Source: Puffinus mauretanicus
Taxonomy: Eukaryota; Chordata; Aves; Procellariiformes; Procellariidae
DNA: 64,000 nt
Direction: 5' to 3'
NCBI GenBank assembly: GCA_023333565.1
Contig: JAJKFH010003650.1
Span: 310,001 to 374,000 of the forward strand
Each line of letters starts with the position of its first letter. Position 1 is the first letter of the stretch. A program made the translations under genes and the position numbers. The notes under the pieces were generated by a model. That model made no database searches and was not told the origin of the DNA. It saw nothing but the letters and a program-made list of their open reading frames with translations. Positions 1-11,900 of the stretch are shown piece after piece.

Positions 1-207
1 GAGCAGGGAAAGGGTATGAGGAGGAAGGAGTGTCAGAGACAATGTGTGATGAACTGACCACAACCCTCATCACCCATCCCCCTGCACTGCTCGGAGGGAG
101 GACATAGAGAAAATCAGGAGCAAAGTTGAGCTCGGGAAGAAGGGAGGGGTGGGGGCAAGGTCTTTTTAGATTTGTTCTTATTTCTCATTATCCTACTCTC
201 ATTATCC
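1..207 (-). mobile_element. Avian ERV LTR, distal part, cut by a CR1 insertion
   Basis: This is the outer half of an endogenous-retrovirus LTR that continues at about 1208-1416. I recognise the family by its text: on the plus strand it has the GAGGAAGGAG segment, the phrase about AATGTGTGATGAACTGACC, then TTTCTCATTATCCTACTCT. In intact avian copies that last phrase runs straight into the sequence found here only after the CR1. The LTR probably lies on the minus strand and extends off the left edge of the window. An 11-base word, CATTATCCTAC, occurs twice just before the CR1. No retroviral gene is visible. The family is known to me as common in birds; I give no subfamily name. Confidence 0.7.
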
Positions 208-1170
208 TACCCCTGGGTCCCCCAAGAATTGATATTGGGCCCAATGCTGTTTAATATCTTCATAAGTGATCTGGATGATGGGATCAAGTGTACCCTGATG
301 AAGTTTGCCGATGATACCAAACTGAGTGGGCAAGTGGACACGTCGGAAGGGAGAGCCACCCTGCAGGAAGATCTAGATAGGCTGGAAGAGTGGGCTAACA
401 AGAACCTTGTGAAGTTCAACAAGCACAAGTGTAAGGTCTTGCACCTAGGAACACATAATCCAGGACTGCACCTGGGAAAACATAATCCATAAACAGGCTG
501 GGATCTACCTGGCTGGGGAGCAGCTCTGTGGAAAGGGACCTGGGGGTTCTGGTGGACAACAAACTCAATATCAGTGAACAGTGTGCTGCTGCGGCAAAGA
601 AAGCCAACAGGATGCTGGGTTGCATCAACAATGGCATCACCAGCAGAGATAAAGAAGTCATTATCCCACTCTACTCAGCACTTGTCAGGCCACGTCTGCA
701 ATACTGTGCTTAGTTTTGGTCCCAGCTATGCAAAAAAGATGTGGACAGGCTGGAGAGGGTCCAGAGAAGGGCCACAAAGATGACCAAAGGACTGGAAGCC
801 TGCCGTATGAGGAAAGGCTGAGAGAGCTGGGTTTGTTCAGCCTTGAGAAAAGGAGGCTTAGGGGAGACCTTATCACCATGTTCCAGTATTTAAAAGGTGG
901 CTACAAAGAAGATGGAGACTCCCTTTTTACAAGGAGCCACATGGAAAATAAGAGGGGTAATGGGTACAGGTTACTCCTGGGGAGATTCTGACTGTACACA
1001 AGAGGACAATTTTTCACAATGAGAACAATCAGCCATTGGAATAATCTCCCCACGGAAGTGGTGGATTCCCCAACATTGGACACTTTTAAGATTCAGCTGG
1101 ACAGCGTGCTGGGCCATCTTGTCTCAACTGTGCTTTTGCCAAGAAAGGTTGGACCAGATGATCCTTGAGA
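208..1170 (+). pseudogene. CR1 ORF2 remnant (reverse transcriptase, C-terminal half)
   Basis: The remnant encodes the C-terminal part of CR1 ORF2. The RT catalytic box FADD is at 304-315, followed by the long C-terminal region with [15 protein letters not shown], YSALVRP and [15 protein letters not shown] blocks. The frame is broken several times. Continuity is lost around 490-528. A TAG at 711-713 stands where the family has Trp. A frameshift lies near 800-808, just before [13 protein letters not shown] at 989-991 stands where CGA (Arg) is expected, a CpG-decay type change. The endonuclease domain and RT motif A are missing through 5' truncation. It cannot make an active protein. Confidence 0.88.
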
Positions 1171-1205
1171 TCCCTTCCAACCTGATATTCTATGATTCTA
1201 TGATC
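208..1205 (+). mobile_element. CR1 LINE, 5'-truncated, inserted in an LTR
   Basis: CR1 is a non-LTR retrotransposon that copies itself by target-primed reverse transcription. This copy begins inside the RT domain, at the motif-B region ([12 protein letters not shown]), and runs to the CR1 3' end, where the 8-bp unit ATTCTATG is present at 1187-1203. It is truncated at its 5' side, as most CR1 copies are. Its sequence differs clearly from the copies at 2586 and 31357 (for example RGQFFT near the C terminus), so it belongs to another subfamily. It sits between the two halves of one LTR and is therefore younger than that LTR. Confidence 0.93.
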
Positions 1206-1207
1206 TG

Positions 1208-1416
1208 ATAGTCTCTTACTAATTGGCAGTAAGTTAAATTTATTTCCCTAAGTTGAGTCTGTTTTGCCCGTGAAGGTAAGTGCTAAGTGATCTCCCTGTC
1301 CTTATCTCGACCCAGGAGCTCTTTTCATATTTTCTCTCCCCCTTTCCAGTTGAGGAGAGGGCGTGATAGAGCAGCTTGGTGGGCATCTGATGGCTAGCCA
1401 AGGTCAACTCACCACA
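1208..1416 (-). mobile_element. Avian ERV LTR, terminal part, resuming after CR1
   Basis: The LTR text resumes after the CR1 tail with ...AATTGGCAGTAAGTTAAATT, then AAGTTGAGTCTGTTTTGCCCGTGA and CTTATCTCGACCC, ending in AGGTCAACTCACCACA at 1416. On the minus strand this end reads TGTGGTGAG, the TG start expected of an LTR, so the element probably runs leftward. With 1-207 it forms one LTR split by about 1 kb of CR1. The boundary with unique DNA at 1416/1417 is sharp. No target duplication can be tested because the other end is outside the window. Confidence 0.72.
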
Positions 1417-2585
1417 ATCATCTACAAGCAATTTTTTTCTTAAATCTGTTGAATATTTTTCCAATCAAAAACCAAAATAAACATTTTAATTCTGAAACTG
1501 TTCAATGTAAAACCACACACCACCAGCTGCCTTCGGACCTCAGGCAAGTTGGTCAGACCCAACTCATGTAACATCAATTCTTCCCAACCACCCACAAGGA
1601 TCAAGGCCTTAGTTTTCTAAGAACTGCACATATATATATAAGAAACAGGCCCAAAGAATTTGCCATTTGCTATGAATATTAAAATATTGTTGTGATTTTG
1701 GCTTTATTTTGTAGGGTTATTAATCTGGCCAGTTACAGTTATTGGCAGCACTCTCACTACTGATTTGTATACTCACGTAAAAAATCATCAGCTGATTTTT
1801 AAACTATTGAAAACCAAACCAAATCCTAGTTCGTCTGGTAATTACTACCTGGACATGTTAAAAGTATTAAGACAAAAACCACATAAATGTTTGATAAATA
1901 TCTCCATTTAATATCATGGTTTTGTCAACAGTAACTGAAAAGATACTAGACCATATCTACTTCAGATAAGTATTTTTAACTGAGGAGGAACTGCTGTGAG
2001 CTCTGTGTTTTTGTAAATAGTGAAAAGGGAAAGAAATTCCAGAACACCAGAAGGACAAGTAAGTTATTAAATATTTTTTAAAAGTGACTTGCATGAGCCT
2101 TGCTAAACCATGCATCAACATCTTTCAAAAAACTGGTCACACCTAAAAAAATCTGACAAGTTTTTGCCAAGAATTCTGAATGATAAAGTGCACATATACT
2201 TTATATATAAAAATACATACAAAAACACAGGTATTTATAAATAAATATGTATATATGCAGATCATAGAAATACATACAAATGTACACACAAACTTTTGAT
2301 GACTGAGTTGCTATTTCACCCTATTGAACTTTCAAAATACATTACAAAAATATACATTCTAAACTAGGTGACTGACAGATCTTATTTATGAAGAATTATT
2401 ATCAAATGAACATTTAAAAAAATTTGACTTCTGTATAAGCTTAATCCTATTCCATTATTCAGGTCTTGTAAATATGAAATGACTGGTGACAACATTTCAA
2501 GATGATACAAGAACTATGGTTTGAAAGTTTACTTGGATGCTTGATGGTTTCAGAGCAATTTTCAAATCTGACAAGACATTATATT
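1417..2585. other. AT-rich non-coding stretch
   Basis: I see no gene, RNA or further mobile element. A TA/A-rich low-complexity patch lies at about 2195-2275, with ATATAT runs and ATAAATAAATA. The left edge is the LTR end and the right edge is the 3' tail of a minus-strand CR1. Confidence 0.5.
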
Positions 2586-3293
2586 ATAGAATCATAGAAT
2601 CATTAAGGTTGGAAAAGACCTCTAAGATCATCGAGTCCAACCATCAACTCAACACCACCATGCCCACTAAACCATGTCCCTAAGCGCCTCATCTACACGT
2701 CTTTTAAATACTTCCAGGGATGGTGACTCAACCACGTCCCTGGGCAGCCTGTTCCAAGGCCTGACCACTCTTTCAGTAAAGAAATTTCTCCTAATGTCCA
2801 ATCTAAACCTCCCTTGGCGCAACTTGAGGCCATTTCCTCTCGTCCTATTGCTAGTTACTTGGGAGAAGAGACCAACACCCACCTCACTACAACCTCCTTT
2901 CAGGTACTTGTAGAGCGCAATGAGGTCTCCCCTCAGCCTCCTCTTCTCCAGACTAAACAGTCCCAGTTCCCTCAGCCACTCCTCATAAGACTTGTGCTCC
3001 AGGCCCTTCACCAGCTTCGTTGCCCTCCTCTGGACATGCTCCAGCACCTCAATGTCTTTCTTGTAGCGAGGGGCCCAAAACTGAACACAGTATTCGAGGT
3101 GCAGCCTCACCAGTGCCGAGTACAGGGGCACGATCACCTCCCTACTCCTGCTGGCCACACTATTTCTGATACAGGCCAGGATGCCATTGGCCTTCTTGGC
3201 CACCTGGGCACACTGCTGGCTCATGTTCAGCCGGCTGTCAACCAGCACCCCCAGGTCCTTTTCCTCTGGGAAGCTTTCCAGCCACTCTTCCCC
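2586..3293 (-). mobile_element. CR1 LINE, 5'-truncated, minus strand, young subfamily
   Basis: The plus strand opens with AGAATCATAGAATCATTAAGG, the reverse complement of a CR1 3' end, and continues into the standard CR1 3' UTR (GGTTGGAAAAGACC, TCGAGTCCAACC). The element is truncated about 700 bp from its 3' end: similarity to the copy at 31357-32736 stops at about 3293. The two copies are close relatives (about 93% of amino acids shared in the common ORF part) and lie in opposite orientation about 28 kb apart. No target duplication is evident. Confidence 0.95.
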
Positions 3294-3296
3294 AAT
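2667..3296 (-). pseudogene. CR1 ORF2 C-terminal fragment, still open
   Basis: About 208 codons of the CR1 ORF2 C terminus remain without a stop, ending at 2667. Readable blocks in order are [108 protein letters not shown] and [20 protein letters not shown]. The open frame continues upstream to a Met at 3320, but the first nine or so residues (MDKFQWIDI) come from flanking DNA. The RT catalytic motifs and endonuclease are absent, so it is a dead fragment. The lack of stops indicates a fairly recent insertion. Confidence 0.9.
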
Positions 3297-4757
3297 GTCG
3301 ATCCATTGAAATTTATCCATTTGAACAAACTCCCAATGAAGTGGAGATGAATGCCATCAGACATTCACCCATAGCTTGGGGGGACAGAAAACCTTTTTTT
3401 TTTCTTAAGAACTTCCAACATTTTTTAGAATATTCAACATTTAGAACTTCAACACAATTATTTACTATATTTATATATGAAACTAAAATAAAAGCATTAC
3501 TTATTTCCATGACTATTCTTTTGAGACTTCAATTTTTTTTGTGATTTCTCTTATTAACGGGAATTACCAACATAGGTATTTCAAGACTTAAGTAAGAAAA
3601 TAACCTTAATGATGTTAGAAATATACCTCTGGGAACGATCTGATAATTATTGTATTATAAATGGAAAATGTTTATTTAAAGCTACAAGCAATTTTGAAGT
3701 CTGACAAGATATTATTACAACAAATACTTAGCTATATTCAAAAAACCTAAGCAATAAACATCTAAATTGACAGATACAAATCTGAAACTGTTTACTAGTC
3801 AAATCATGAAACAGATAAGACAAAAACCAATATGATTTTTGTTACCTCGGGTATTGTAATTGTAGCCTGGCACATGACACTGCTTCTAGACATTTTCATT
3901 ACTGATTGATTCTCTGTGCATTATTTTCTTACTTCATCGACAGAATGAAAAACATAAAGGAATTTTAAAATATAAAAATACAGTATGACAGCATCTAGAC
4001 CCAATAATGATTTGGGTTGGTAAGGAATATATTAGCAATCAGATGAGCTGTAGAGGTGAAGAGATAGAAGAAAAACTGTAACTAGCAGGGAAAATTCTTC
4101 ACATCAGCGTTTGGGGAGTGGGGGGAATCAAAAAGCAATCTGCTCATAACTAGCCATAGCTCAAGACATCATATAGATGATTTACCAGAACCAGCTGGCT
4201 CTCTCCACTCTCCCTGACAGTAACACGGCCTCTGGCCAGCAGCTCATGCTGTGGACAGCTCTCTTTTTGTATGACACTAGAGCAGGTCATTCATTTTGCT
4301 TCCACACTACACAGTATGTGGCATTAATTAAGCTTACAGTTGAAATATTATTTTACAGTTTTCTTTATAGACTTTAGCTGGAAGTTTACCATACGTAGTG
4401 AAAAATGTATCACACAGAGCAGGAAGTGCTATAAGAACCATAACATTTCTTATACAGCAAACACACAAATAGTATGTTACACCCCAGTTTTGACTCTAAG
4501 ATCAAGAGTTGGGATGAAATCTATAAGAAGTTCATTACAACAATAAATACGAAGATGGCAAGCAAGTGGCTTGTATCTCTTGAAAAGGCCTTATGAATAA
4601 AAGGACGGATTCTCTTGGAAAGCTTTTAAAATGCCAAACAGCTGTATACAAAGCTCTTGCTGTCACTTCCAGCATGTGTTGAAGCAGCTAATTGTTTCCT
4701 CTCTTCTGCAAGGGTTTGGTACTCTACAGTTGATTTCCAAAAATAATATAAAAAGAT
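3294..4757. other. AT-rich non-coding stretch
   Basis: I see no gene or recognisable repeat here. Open frames in this stretch are short and show no family resemblance. T-rich runs occur at about 3396-3405 and 3530-3540. Confidence 0.5.
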
Positions 4758-4947
4758 GGTATCATCTTGAGTTAGTGGGGATCATATTAACTACTGTGAA
4801 TAGACTGACAAAGTAGTAGAGCTGCATTCTTAGAGAATTAAATATTGGAGGGAGAGAGCAGTATCCTCTGAAAACATCTTAATCTGGGCTACATCTGACA
4901 CCTGCAAAGTCTTTTCCTTATGGTATTAGCCATTCAAGCCTTTCTAA
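4758..4947 (+). repeat. 190-bp direct repeat, copy A
   Basis: The segment from GGTATCATCTTGAGTTAGTG to CATTCAAGCCTTTCTAA recurs at 6212-6401 in the same orientation. By eye there are 9 substitutions and no indels in 190 bp, about 95% identity, and the flanks on both sides are unrelated. It does not begin TG or end CA and has no neighbouring primer-binding site, so it does not look like an LTR. Together with copy B it encloses a CR1 copy that is itself single. Confidence 0.93.
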
Positions 4948-5232
4948 AGGCAGCCAAAAGCATGTCAGCAACTGACCCTGGTATAAATTGTGGTCATTGG
5001 GCCACAAATTGTTGGCCAGATATGATAAAAGCCACATCACACTATTGTACATTACTGGCAACAGAAATCAGTGTAAATCCTTATTGCCCTGATGGACAAT
5101 TTTACATTTGTTAGGGTTTTTTTTTTCTGTTTAGTGTAATTGGGATCGATCACTATTAAAACTGTTATAGTAACTCAAAAAACTCAAAGCATTTGGAGAG
5201 TGTGGTCCTTCTGAGATCTGCACTAGGATATG

Positions 5233-5872
5233 TCACAGACTCACAGAATGCTTGAGGTTGGAAAGCACCTTTAGAGGTCAACTAGTCCAACCCTCTACTC
5301 AAGCAGGGCCACCTCGAACAGGTTGCTCAGGACCACATCCAACTGGCTTTTGAATGTCCCGAGGACGGAGACTCCACAACATCTCTGGGCAACCTGTGCC
5401 AGCCCTCAGTCCCCCTCACAGTAAAAAAGTGTTTTCTGATGTTCAGACAGAACCTTCTGTGTTTCAGTTTGTGCTTATTGACTCTTGTCCTGTTATCAGG
5501 CACCACTGAAAAGAGTCTGGTTCCGTTCTCTTTGCACCTTCCCTTCAGGTATCTGTACACATAGATAAGATCCCCCCTGAACCTTCTCTTCTGCAGGCTA
5601 AACAGTCCTAGCTCTCTCAGCCTTTCCTCTTAGGAGAGATGCTCCAGTCCCTTAATCATTTTCATGGCCCTTGACTGGAATTTCTCCAGTATGTGCATGT
5701 CTCTCTTGTACTGGGGAACCCAGAACTGGACACAGTACTCCAGGGGTGGCCTCACTGGTGTACTGGTGCTGAATAGAGGGGAAGGATCACCTTCCTCAAC
5801 ATGCTGGAAACACTCCTCCTGATGCAACCCAGGATACTTCTTTGTGGCAAGGGCACATTGCTGGCTCATGTC
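5233..5872 (-). mobile_element. Old CR1 LINE copy, minus strand
   Basis: The element reads on the plus strand from TCACAGACTCACAGAATGCTTGAGG through AGCAGGGCCACCTCGAACAGG and CTCCACAACATCTCTGGGCAACC to TGCTGGCTCATG, a text typical of an older CR1 subfamily. It lacks the perfect ATTCTATG pair of the younger copies. It is truncated at about 5872, in the N-terminal part of what remains of the ORF (MSQQCAL...). It lies wholly between the two copies of the 190-bp repeat. Confidence 0.92.
5327..5869 (-). pseudogene. CR1 ORF2 remnant, decayed
   Basis: Fragments of the ORF2 C terminus can be read in two frames. One part (about 5869-5630) has [20 protein letters not shown] and [15 protein letters not shown]. 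Another (about 5560-5327) has [42 protein letters not shown] and [13 protein letters not shown]. The ELGLF block between them is separated by a stop (TAG-type, near 5628-5632) and frame changes. Only the non-catalytic C-terminal region is present. Confidence 0.85.
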
Positions 5873-6211
5873 TTCTATTGAAAAATACTCCCAGTTGGGA
5901 TACAGACACAGACCACTTCTTTTTAAAAAGCACTTAATCCTAAAATTAATCTCTTCAGATACTGATTACTGAGTAGAAAGTACTTACATTAAGTAGGCCC
6001 TCAGTCAAGCTTTAGGGACCGCTAAGATTTTGGAAAAATGTTATGCTCCATATTTTATATTGGCTATGGTAGGCCACATCCTAGTCAGTACCACATTACA
6101 GTGAAAGATGATTCAGGGGAGGCTTCGCTCGTTCAGTCTTCAGTCTCCAACTTGAAAAACTTACTTCCAGATTGACTACATAGGGAGACCCAACTACTTC
6201 TGCCAGGAAGA
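5873..6211. other. Unique spacer between CR1 and repeat copy B
   Basis: I see no gene. The spacer is slightly GC-richer at 6115-6190, with a CTTCGCTCGTTCAG segment. It separates the 5' truncation point of the CR1 from the second copy of the direct repeat. Confidence 0.4.
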
Positions 6212-6401
6212 GGTATCATCTTGAGTTAGTGGGGATCATATTAACTACTGTGAATAGACTGACAAGGTAGCAGAGCTGCATTCTCAGAGAATTAAATATT
6301 GGAGGGAGAGAGCAGTTTCCTCTGAAAACATCTTTATCTCGGCCACATCTGACACCTGCAAAGTCTTCTCCTTATGGTATTAACCATTCAAGCCTTTCTA
6401 A
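6212..6401 (+). repeat. 190-bp direct repeat, copy B
   Basis: This is the second copy of the segment at 4758-4947, same orientation, start-to-start distance 1454 bp, with 9 substitutions and no indels. Flanks differ on both sides: GCCAGGAAGA precedes this copy and TCTGAGAGTT follows it. The exact ends suggest a single duplication event whose remaining part was lost or never copied. Confidence 0.93.
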
Positions 6402-8916
6402 TCTGAGAGTTTGATGCTTTTTTTGGTTCAGCCATGGATTTTTGCCCTGGCCACTTTCAGAAACGGAGGTGCAACTGTACTCAAAACTCCAAACTCATGT
6501 TTCTTAAGCTACACGTTTGGAAACCCTTTTGCACCCCCAAAAATCTAAAGGAAACAATATGCAAATAACTTCACCATCAAACTGTACATAAAGTCAGTTG
6601 ATTACATAATTCACACATTTTGAAGTTTAATAATTAAGATGAATCTGGTTTTTCTTCTTGGCCACTAGTGTCAGTTTTGACATCAGTGTCAACAAGGCTT
6701 AAGTCAGCATGTCTTTACTGATAATTTGCTTTATGTTGTCAATTAGAATTCCATTTTTTTTGCTAAGTCAATACAATTAGATTGCTACAGAGACTTCATT
6801 ACAGCCACAGGCAGGACAGCAGCTGAGGTACACAATTTTCTCCCTATGATGCCAGTACTCACAAAACAGTTATTGGAACAATTGTCTGTAAAAGGACAAT
6901 AAATGTTTGCATCTTGAATATTGTTCTCCAATAAAATTATCAGTTCACAAAAATGGATACCAGTGAGCTGATACTGTTACCATTATTACTTAGTGAGAAT
7001 ATTTATGGCTGTTCTGTGTTTAACATGTTTAATTGTAATGTTCACTGCACAATGATGTTCACAGCATGTTAACAAGAATAAATAATTATGTAATGAATAG
7101 AATCATATTTTTCCCACTATTCTGTGACTTGAAATGTTTCTAAATAGTAATGTGCTATATTCAATTCTTCAGGAAGCTGGATTCAAATACATCTCAGGCT
7201 ATGATATTTCCCAGTAATATGCTTTTTAAGTTACACTTGCAATAACAGAACAATTCCAGTGTGCTTTCAGTGTCTTTTTTTTAAAGAAGCTTTGGTTTCA
7301 AAAGCTTGCTCTTTGCTTCACTTTAATTAGCTTTATAATCATCTAAACTTGCATCTTGTGTTTTACAATAACTTTTGAGATGTTCTATCTAGCTACACTG
7401 CCAACATAGTATATTATAAGGATAACCTTAATTAAACTAGGTGGGATTGCAGAAGCAGTCTAGTAGCAGCAACACAAGATTCAGTATAGCTGAGTTGCCT
7501 TAAAGAAAATCAGATATCTGAGGAGACAAGTAGATGATGAGTAGACTGCTGAAAGATACAGCAGCATACAGCCCTAGCATCTGTTATAGCTCTCTGGACT
7601 TTATCTCAAATATTCCTACTACTAGATTAAATTTGTCTTACTGAAGAGATTCTAAATGTCTATTAAAATAACAGCAAAATCAGGAAAACCACAGTAAATC
7701 ATTAGATTTCAGTTTAAAACCCCACCACTTTTCTTTTAATCCTGGTGGACCTTCATCCCTGTCACTCTACATATCTCAATAAGGCAGGGCATGTCCACAA
7801 GCACTGTGACCAGCACCTTATATCTTTTGCTCAGCTCCCTCTCTTAAGGCCACTGAGAAGATAAGATGGAGAATGTCTTTGTTAAGGATATTCCATCAGG
7901 AGAAAACCTGGCAACCACATCAATGGAAGATGGCAAGACCAATATTTCAGTAGCTTCACACAAACTGGCACTAGCTTTCCTCTGTGAGTGATAGGTTTGG
8001 TTAAATCACTTCTAGTAGATGGTGGCATAGAAAAGTGTAATCTTCAAGAGTCAGGAAAGAAGTTTTAAGAGTGGCAGATTCACCAAGGGAAACAAACTCA
8101 GCTGGACTGGAAGAAGCAGGTGGAATGAACATTTGAAATATGAGAGGAAATGTCCTCTTTAACTAGTTCGTTCCTACCTGTAGGTTGAAATCTAAAATTC
8201 AGGTAAACATGTAGTCCACAACTAAAGAACAGGAAAGAGATGGGAAATGTGAACCAAATAATGGATTTCTAGAAAGATGAAGAACAAGCTTTTAAGTACT
8301 GTTCCTTTTCCTCTTATTTGCATACACGTGTAGTGCAACTCTGCTGTATGGCTGGAAAACAAATGCTTGTAGATCTAAAGCCACAAGTATGTCTCTTCTG
8401 GCCTAACACGTACATCTCTGTTAATTCAAACTAAAAATAGATGGAGCAGATATTAAAGAGTACAGAATGAGCCGCACTGAGTAAGTGCTATGATATGAAG
8501 AACAGGAGTATGCCTTAAAATGACAATTATTATATTTCGGGTTTGACTTGTACTTGTTGAGCTTCTTCTGTGATGTAAGTAGGCAACAATACCACATCCC
8601 AAAGTGACACTGAGCTTTTAATTCACCAGTTTAACCTTAATGTGAATTTGATGACCTCATATTCAATATGAATCTGATTCCCCACCCTTTCAGAAGATTT
8701 CTTAATCGATAGTAACTATAATGATATCAATATGCAAACAAAAGTCTTGGTCTTAGAAGAACATAAGCATGGATCAAATCTTACTGCTATCCACAGCTCT
8801 AAAAATATAAGCTATACTTCACCTGTCTGCCTGATAAACTACATCCAGAAAATAGTAGAATTTATCTTAATAGAAGAAAATAGATCACACTGCCAGAATT
8901 AGACTAAAAAATATAC
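6402..8916. other. AT-rich non-coding stretch
   Basis: I see no gene, RNA or recognisable mobile element. Open frames are short and unremarkable. Confidence 0.45.
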
Positions 8917-8942
8917 AGAGAGAGAGAGAGAGAGAGAGAGAG
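8917..8942. repeat. (AG)13 microsatellite
   Basis: Thirteen uninterrupted AG units follow AAATATAC and end at TGTAATC. It is a pure dinucleotide tract and a likely length-variable marker. Confidence 0.97.
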
Positions 8943-11900
8943 TGTAATCTTTCATTTTACAGCACCAGCCAACATGGGGTCCTGCTCCAGTCTAAAAGAA
9001 CAAAATTTAAAAATTACAAGAACAGGTGCATTTTACCATGGGTTAAATATTAACATTTTGGTTACCACCATTGTGCTGAGATAACACTCATGAACAACCC
9101 AATCCTTAAAATACTCTGAAGAGTATTTTCATGAAATTGCATTGATGGAAATGGTTGGAGAAACAAATGGAAAATAAATACAGATTTCAGTTTTTCATCT
9201 GTAATTTGATCATGTATTTTAGATGATATCATAAAGTAATGGAGAACACCCAAGTGCTTTCTGCAAACAACAGGAATCTAAGATGAAATTACAACTCCAT
9301 TGCTTAAGTTTACATGTTTTAACTTTAATATGATATATAGGACCAAGTCCCTAATTTGTCTCCCTTTTTGTCTTCAGCATTTCCTCCCTTACATTACGCT
9401 CCCTCATCTTCCTCGTTACTAATGGATGTAACTGTTCCCTGTGATTAGTAGTCTCATAATTTATATATGAGGTTTCACAGTGATGGCCCATACCTGTGTC
9501 TGCCTCTTTATAAACAACAACCATGGCATTTTAATACTGTAACAAAAGTCTTCTCATCTTTCCAGCACCCACATGACCAATGGCATCTCACACAAAAAAT
9601 CCCATACCAACAGATGTTGAACATGAAGTGCAATTTGTAGAACTTTCAAATGAGAGTAACCTTCAGAATCATCTTTCTCAATGATCTGAAAAAAGCATTA
9701 CAAATACAACAGTGGGATAACATCCACTTTTTTATTACATGAAATTTGGAATTATTGTTTGCTGCACTTTTAAAACGATCTTTAACAACTAAACAATTCA
9801 GTTCTATGTTTTAAAAAGCAAAAGAACTTTGACTTTCTTTTCAGATTTTAGTTGATATTTTGGAAAGAAACATAACAGGTATGTTTGAAAGCTCCTAAAT
9901 GACTTAAGATCCCAAGGTGAAAAACATTTTGACAATACTTTCAAAACCTATTTTAAATGTGGTTACAGTATTAAAGGCATAATATTCCTTTGGAAAAGGA
10001 GACCTAAACTCCTAAATGACCTTGGAAATTTTTTTCATCAAAAATGGAAGCGCATGCTTTAATTTATTCTTATAATTATCTCCACATTTTCACTTTCTCC
10101 ATTCCGTTTGCATTTTGTCCTTCCAGAAAATGCATGCAGAAGTACATTCATTGCTTAACAGTCAATCTGTTAAGATTGAGCAGGATACAAAGCACTGAAG
10201 ATGGAAACTCAACCACACAAAAGTTGTTTCCTTATTGAACAGGGGTTCCAAGAACTTGCTAATAATGAAGACATTTAATATGTAATGATTAAATGTCACA
10301 TTTCTGCCAGGCACATTAACACATTAACTAGCTAAGTTGGCAGGCAGTAATCTTTTTCCTTTTCTTTTTTTGCCTTTTTTTTTTTTTTTTTTCTTTTTAA
10401 GCATTCAAAAGGATGGTGTTAACATCATGGGTTAAACAATAGAACTGAACTCAAATAATTTCTGGAGTAAAAATCTCCAATCCTTTCAAGCACTGTGGGA
10501 AATCTAGAGAGATTCAGGTGGTCATCCATATCTCATCTATATCTCATCTTTACTGCATTCAGCTGTCTTCAGTTCTTTACTAGAGGGAACTGGGCTAAAT
10601 CCTTTGATAGTCTAATGCAGGTGGAGGTTTTTCCTGACTTTCCTCAAATTAGTAATGAAAATTAAATGAGACACACCCTACTTATAATGTGTTCTCCCTG
10701 CTATGAAAATAAAAAAGAATCAATATAGCTTGATGAAGAGAAGACTGATTGGAATTGAAAAAAACAAAGCCTTCTTTTTATACTAAGAAGAAACTGAAGG
10801 AGGATCCAGTCCCTACGCCATTTTATCTTCAAAGATACTTGTAAGCACTGTTGGAAGAATGGAAGAAAAAATAACTGCTCTTCTCTGTAACTATACTGAG
10901 AGAGCTTTATGAATAGACAGTGTGCAGCTGCCTGTCCCTGCAAGAAGCTAGGGTCAGCAAAATGGAAAATTGACAAACATGAAACACTTCATTTGTTGGA
11001 GACTGTGTGACTCAGATGTCATTACTCAGTATGATTCTTGTGAACAGGATATTCAAGGGAGATTAGGTACAGCAGAGAGAGACAGACAAACTCCTTAATG
11101 ATCTGGAAGAAGAAGAAGACGGGAAAACAAAGATTTTTGAAGATGCTAGTGTGGAAACAGGTATCAAAAGAAAGAACAATGAGCAGATATCCTCCAGAAG
11201 TCTGTTTTAGCCCTACAGGTGATTCAGACTGGAATTTATAACTAATTAGATATCCATGGACAAGGGCAAAAAGCCTACTTAATGAGCTGTGAGGAAGATT
11301 GGCATGATCCAAGCAGTACAGTTATGCAAAGGAAGAATGTACGGAAAGAAAAGAAGAAAAACACCAAAAAAAGGGGAAGGGACAGAACTGTGGCTCAAGA
11401 AGCAACAAATTTTGCAGTAAACAAAGAACTGGGAGAGAAGCCAAACATTCACTGTTAAAATTGGCAAAAGTAAGCTAATTCTCTGTGTATTTTGGGAAGG
11501 CAGCTAGCGCATCAGCAGAAAACACCTTTGCATACCCTAGAAACTGGCTGTGACTGTCAAAAAGCGAGAAGCAACTCTTACTAAGCACAATCTAGGAAAT
11601 TCATGAAACTTCCAGAGTCAGCAAAAATCCTCAGCAACGCAAAAAAAAAAAAAAGAAAACAAAAAAAAAACCACCAAAGAAAGGGAAGAGATTATTTCTT
11701 CAATAGTTTCCCTTTACTACCCTATCGCACTTCTCTTATCAATAAGTGAAAGCCTCTGCAGTTTCCTTTAGATAAAGTCTGTCAGATTAATAAACAACGT
11801 ATGTTATTCTTCAGAGTTAATTTGGCTAGTGTAAGCTCACCAGTAATTAAGGGTCATTCATGAACACTCTCACGAGCATCTCAACATGAATGATAAACTT

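Noticed and set aside
2674..3350. Plus-strand open frames over the 2.6-3.3 kb CR1
   Set aside because: They are antisense to the CR1 ORF2 fragment and have no independent similarity.
4758..6401. The 190-bp repeats as LTRs of one retroelement
   Set aside because: The ends are not TG/CA, there are no target duplications, no primer-binding or polypurine site at the inner edges, and the interior is an ordinary CR1 plus unique DNA.
9845..9878. 34-bp plus-strand segment between a strong acceptor and GTATGT donor
   Set aside because: Open frames this short are expected by chance and no neighbouring plus-strand exon could be linked.
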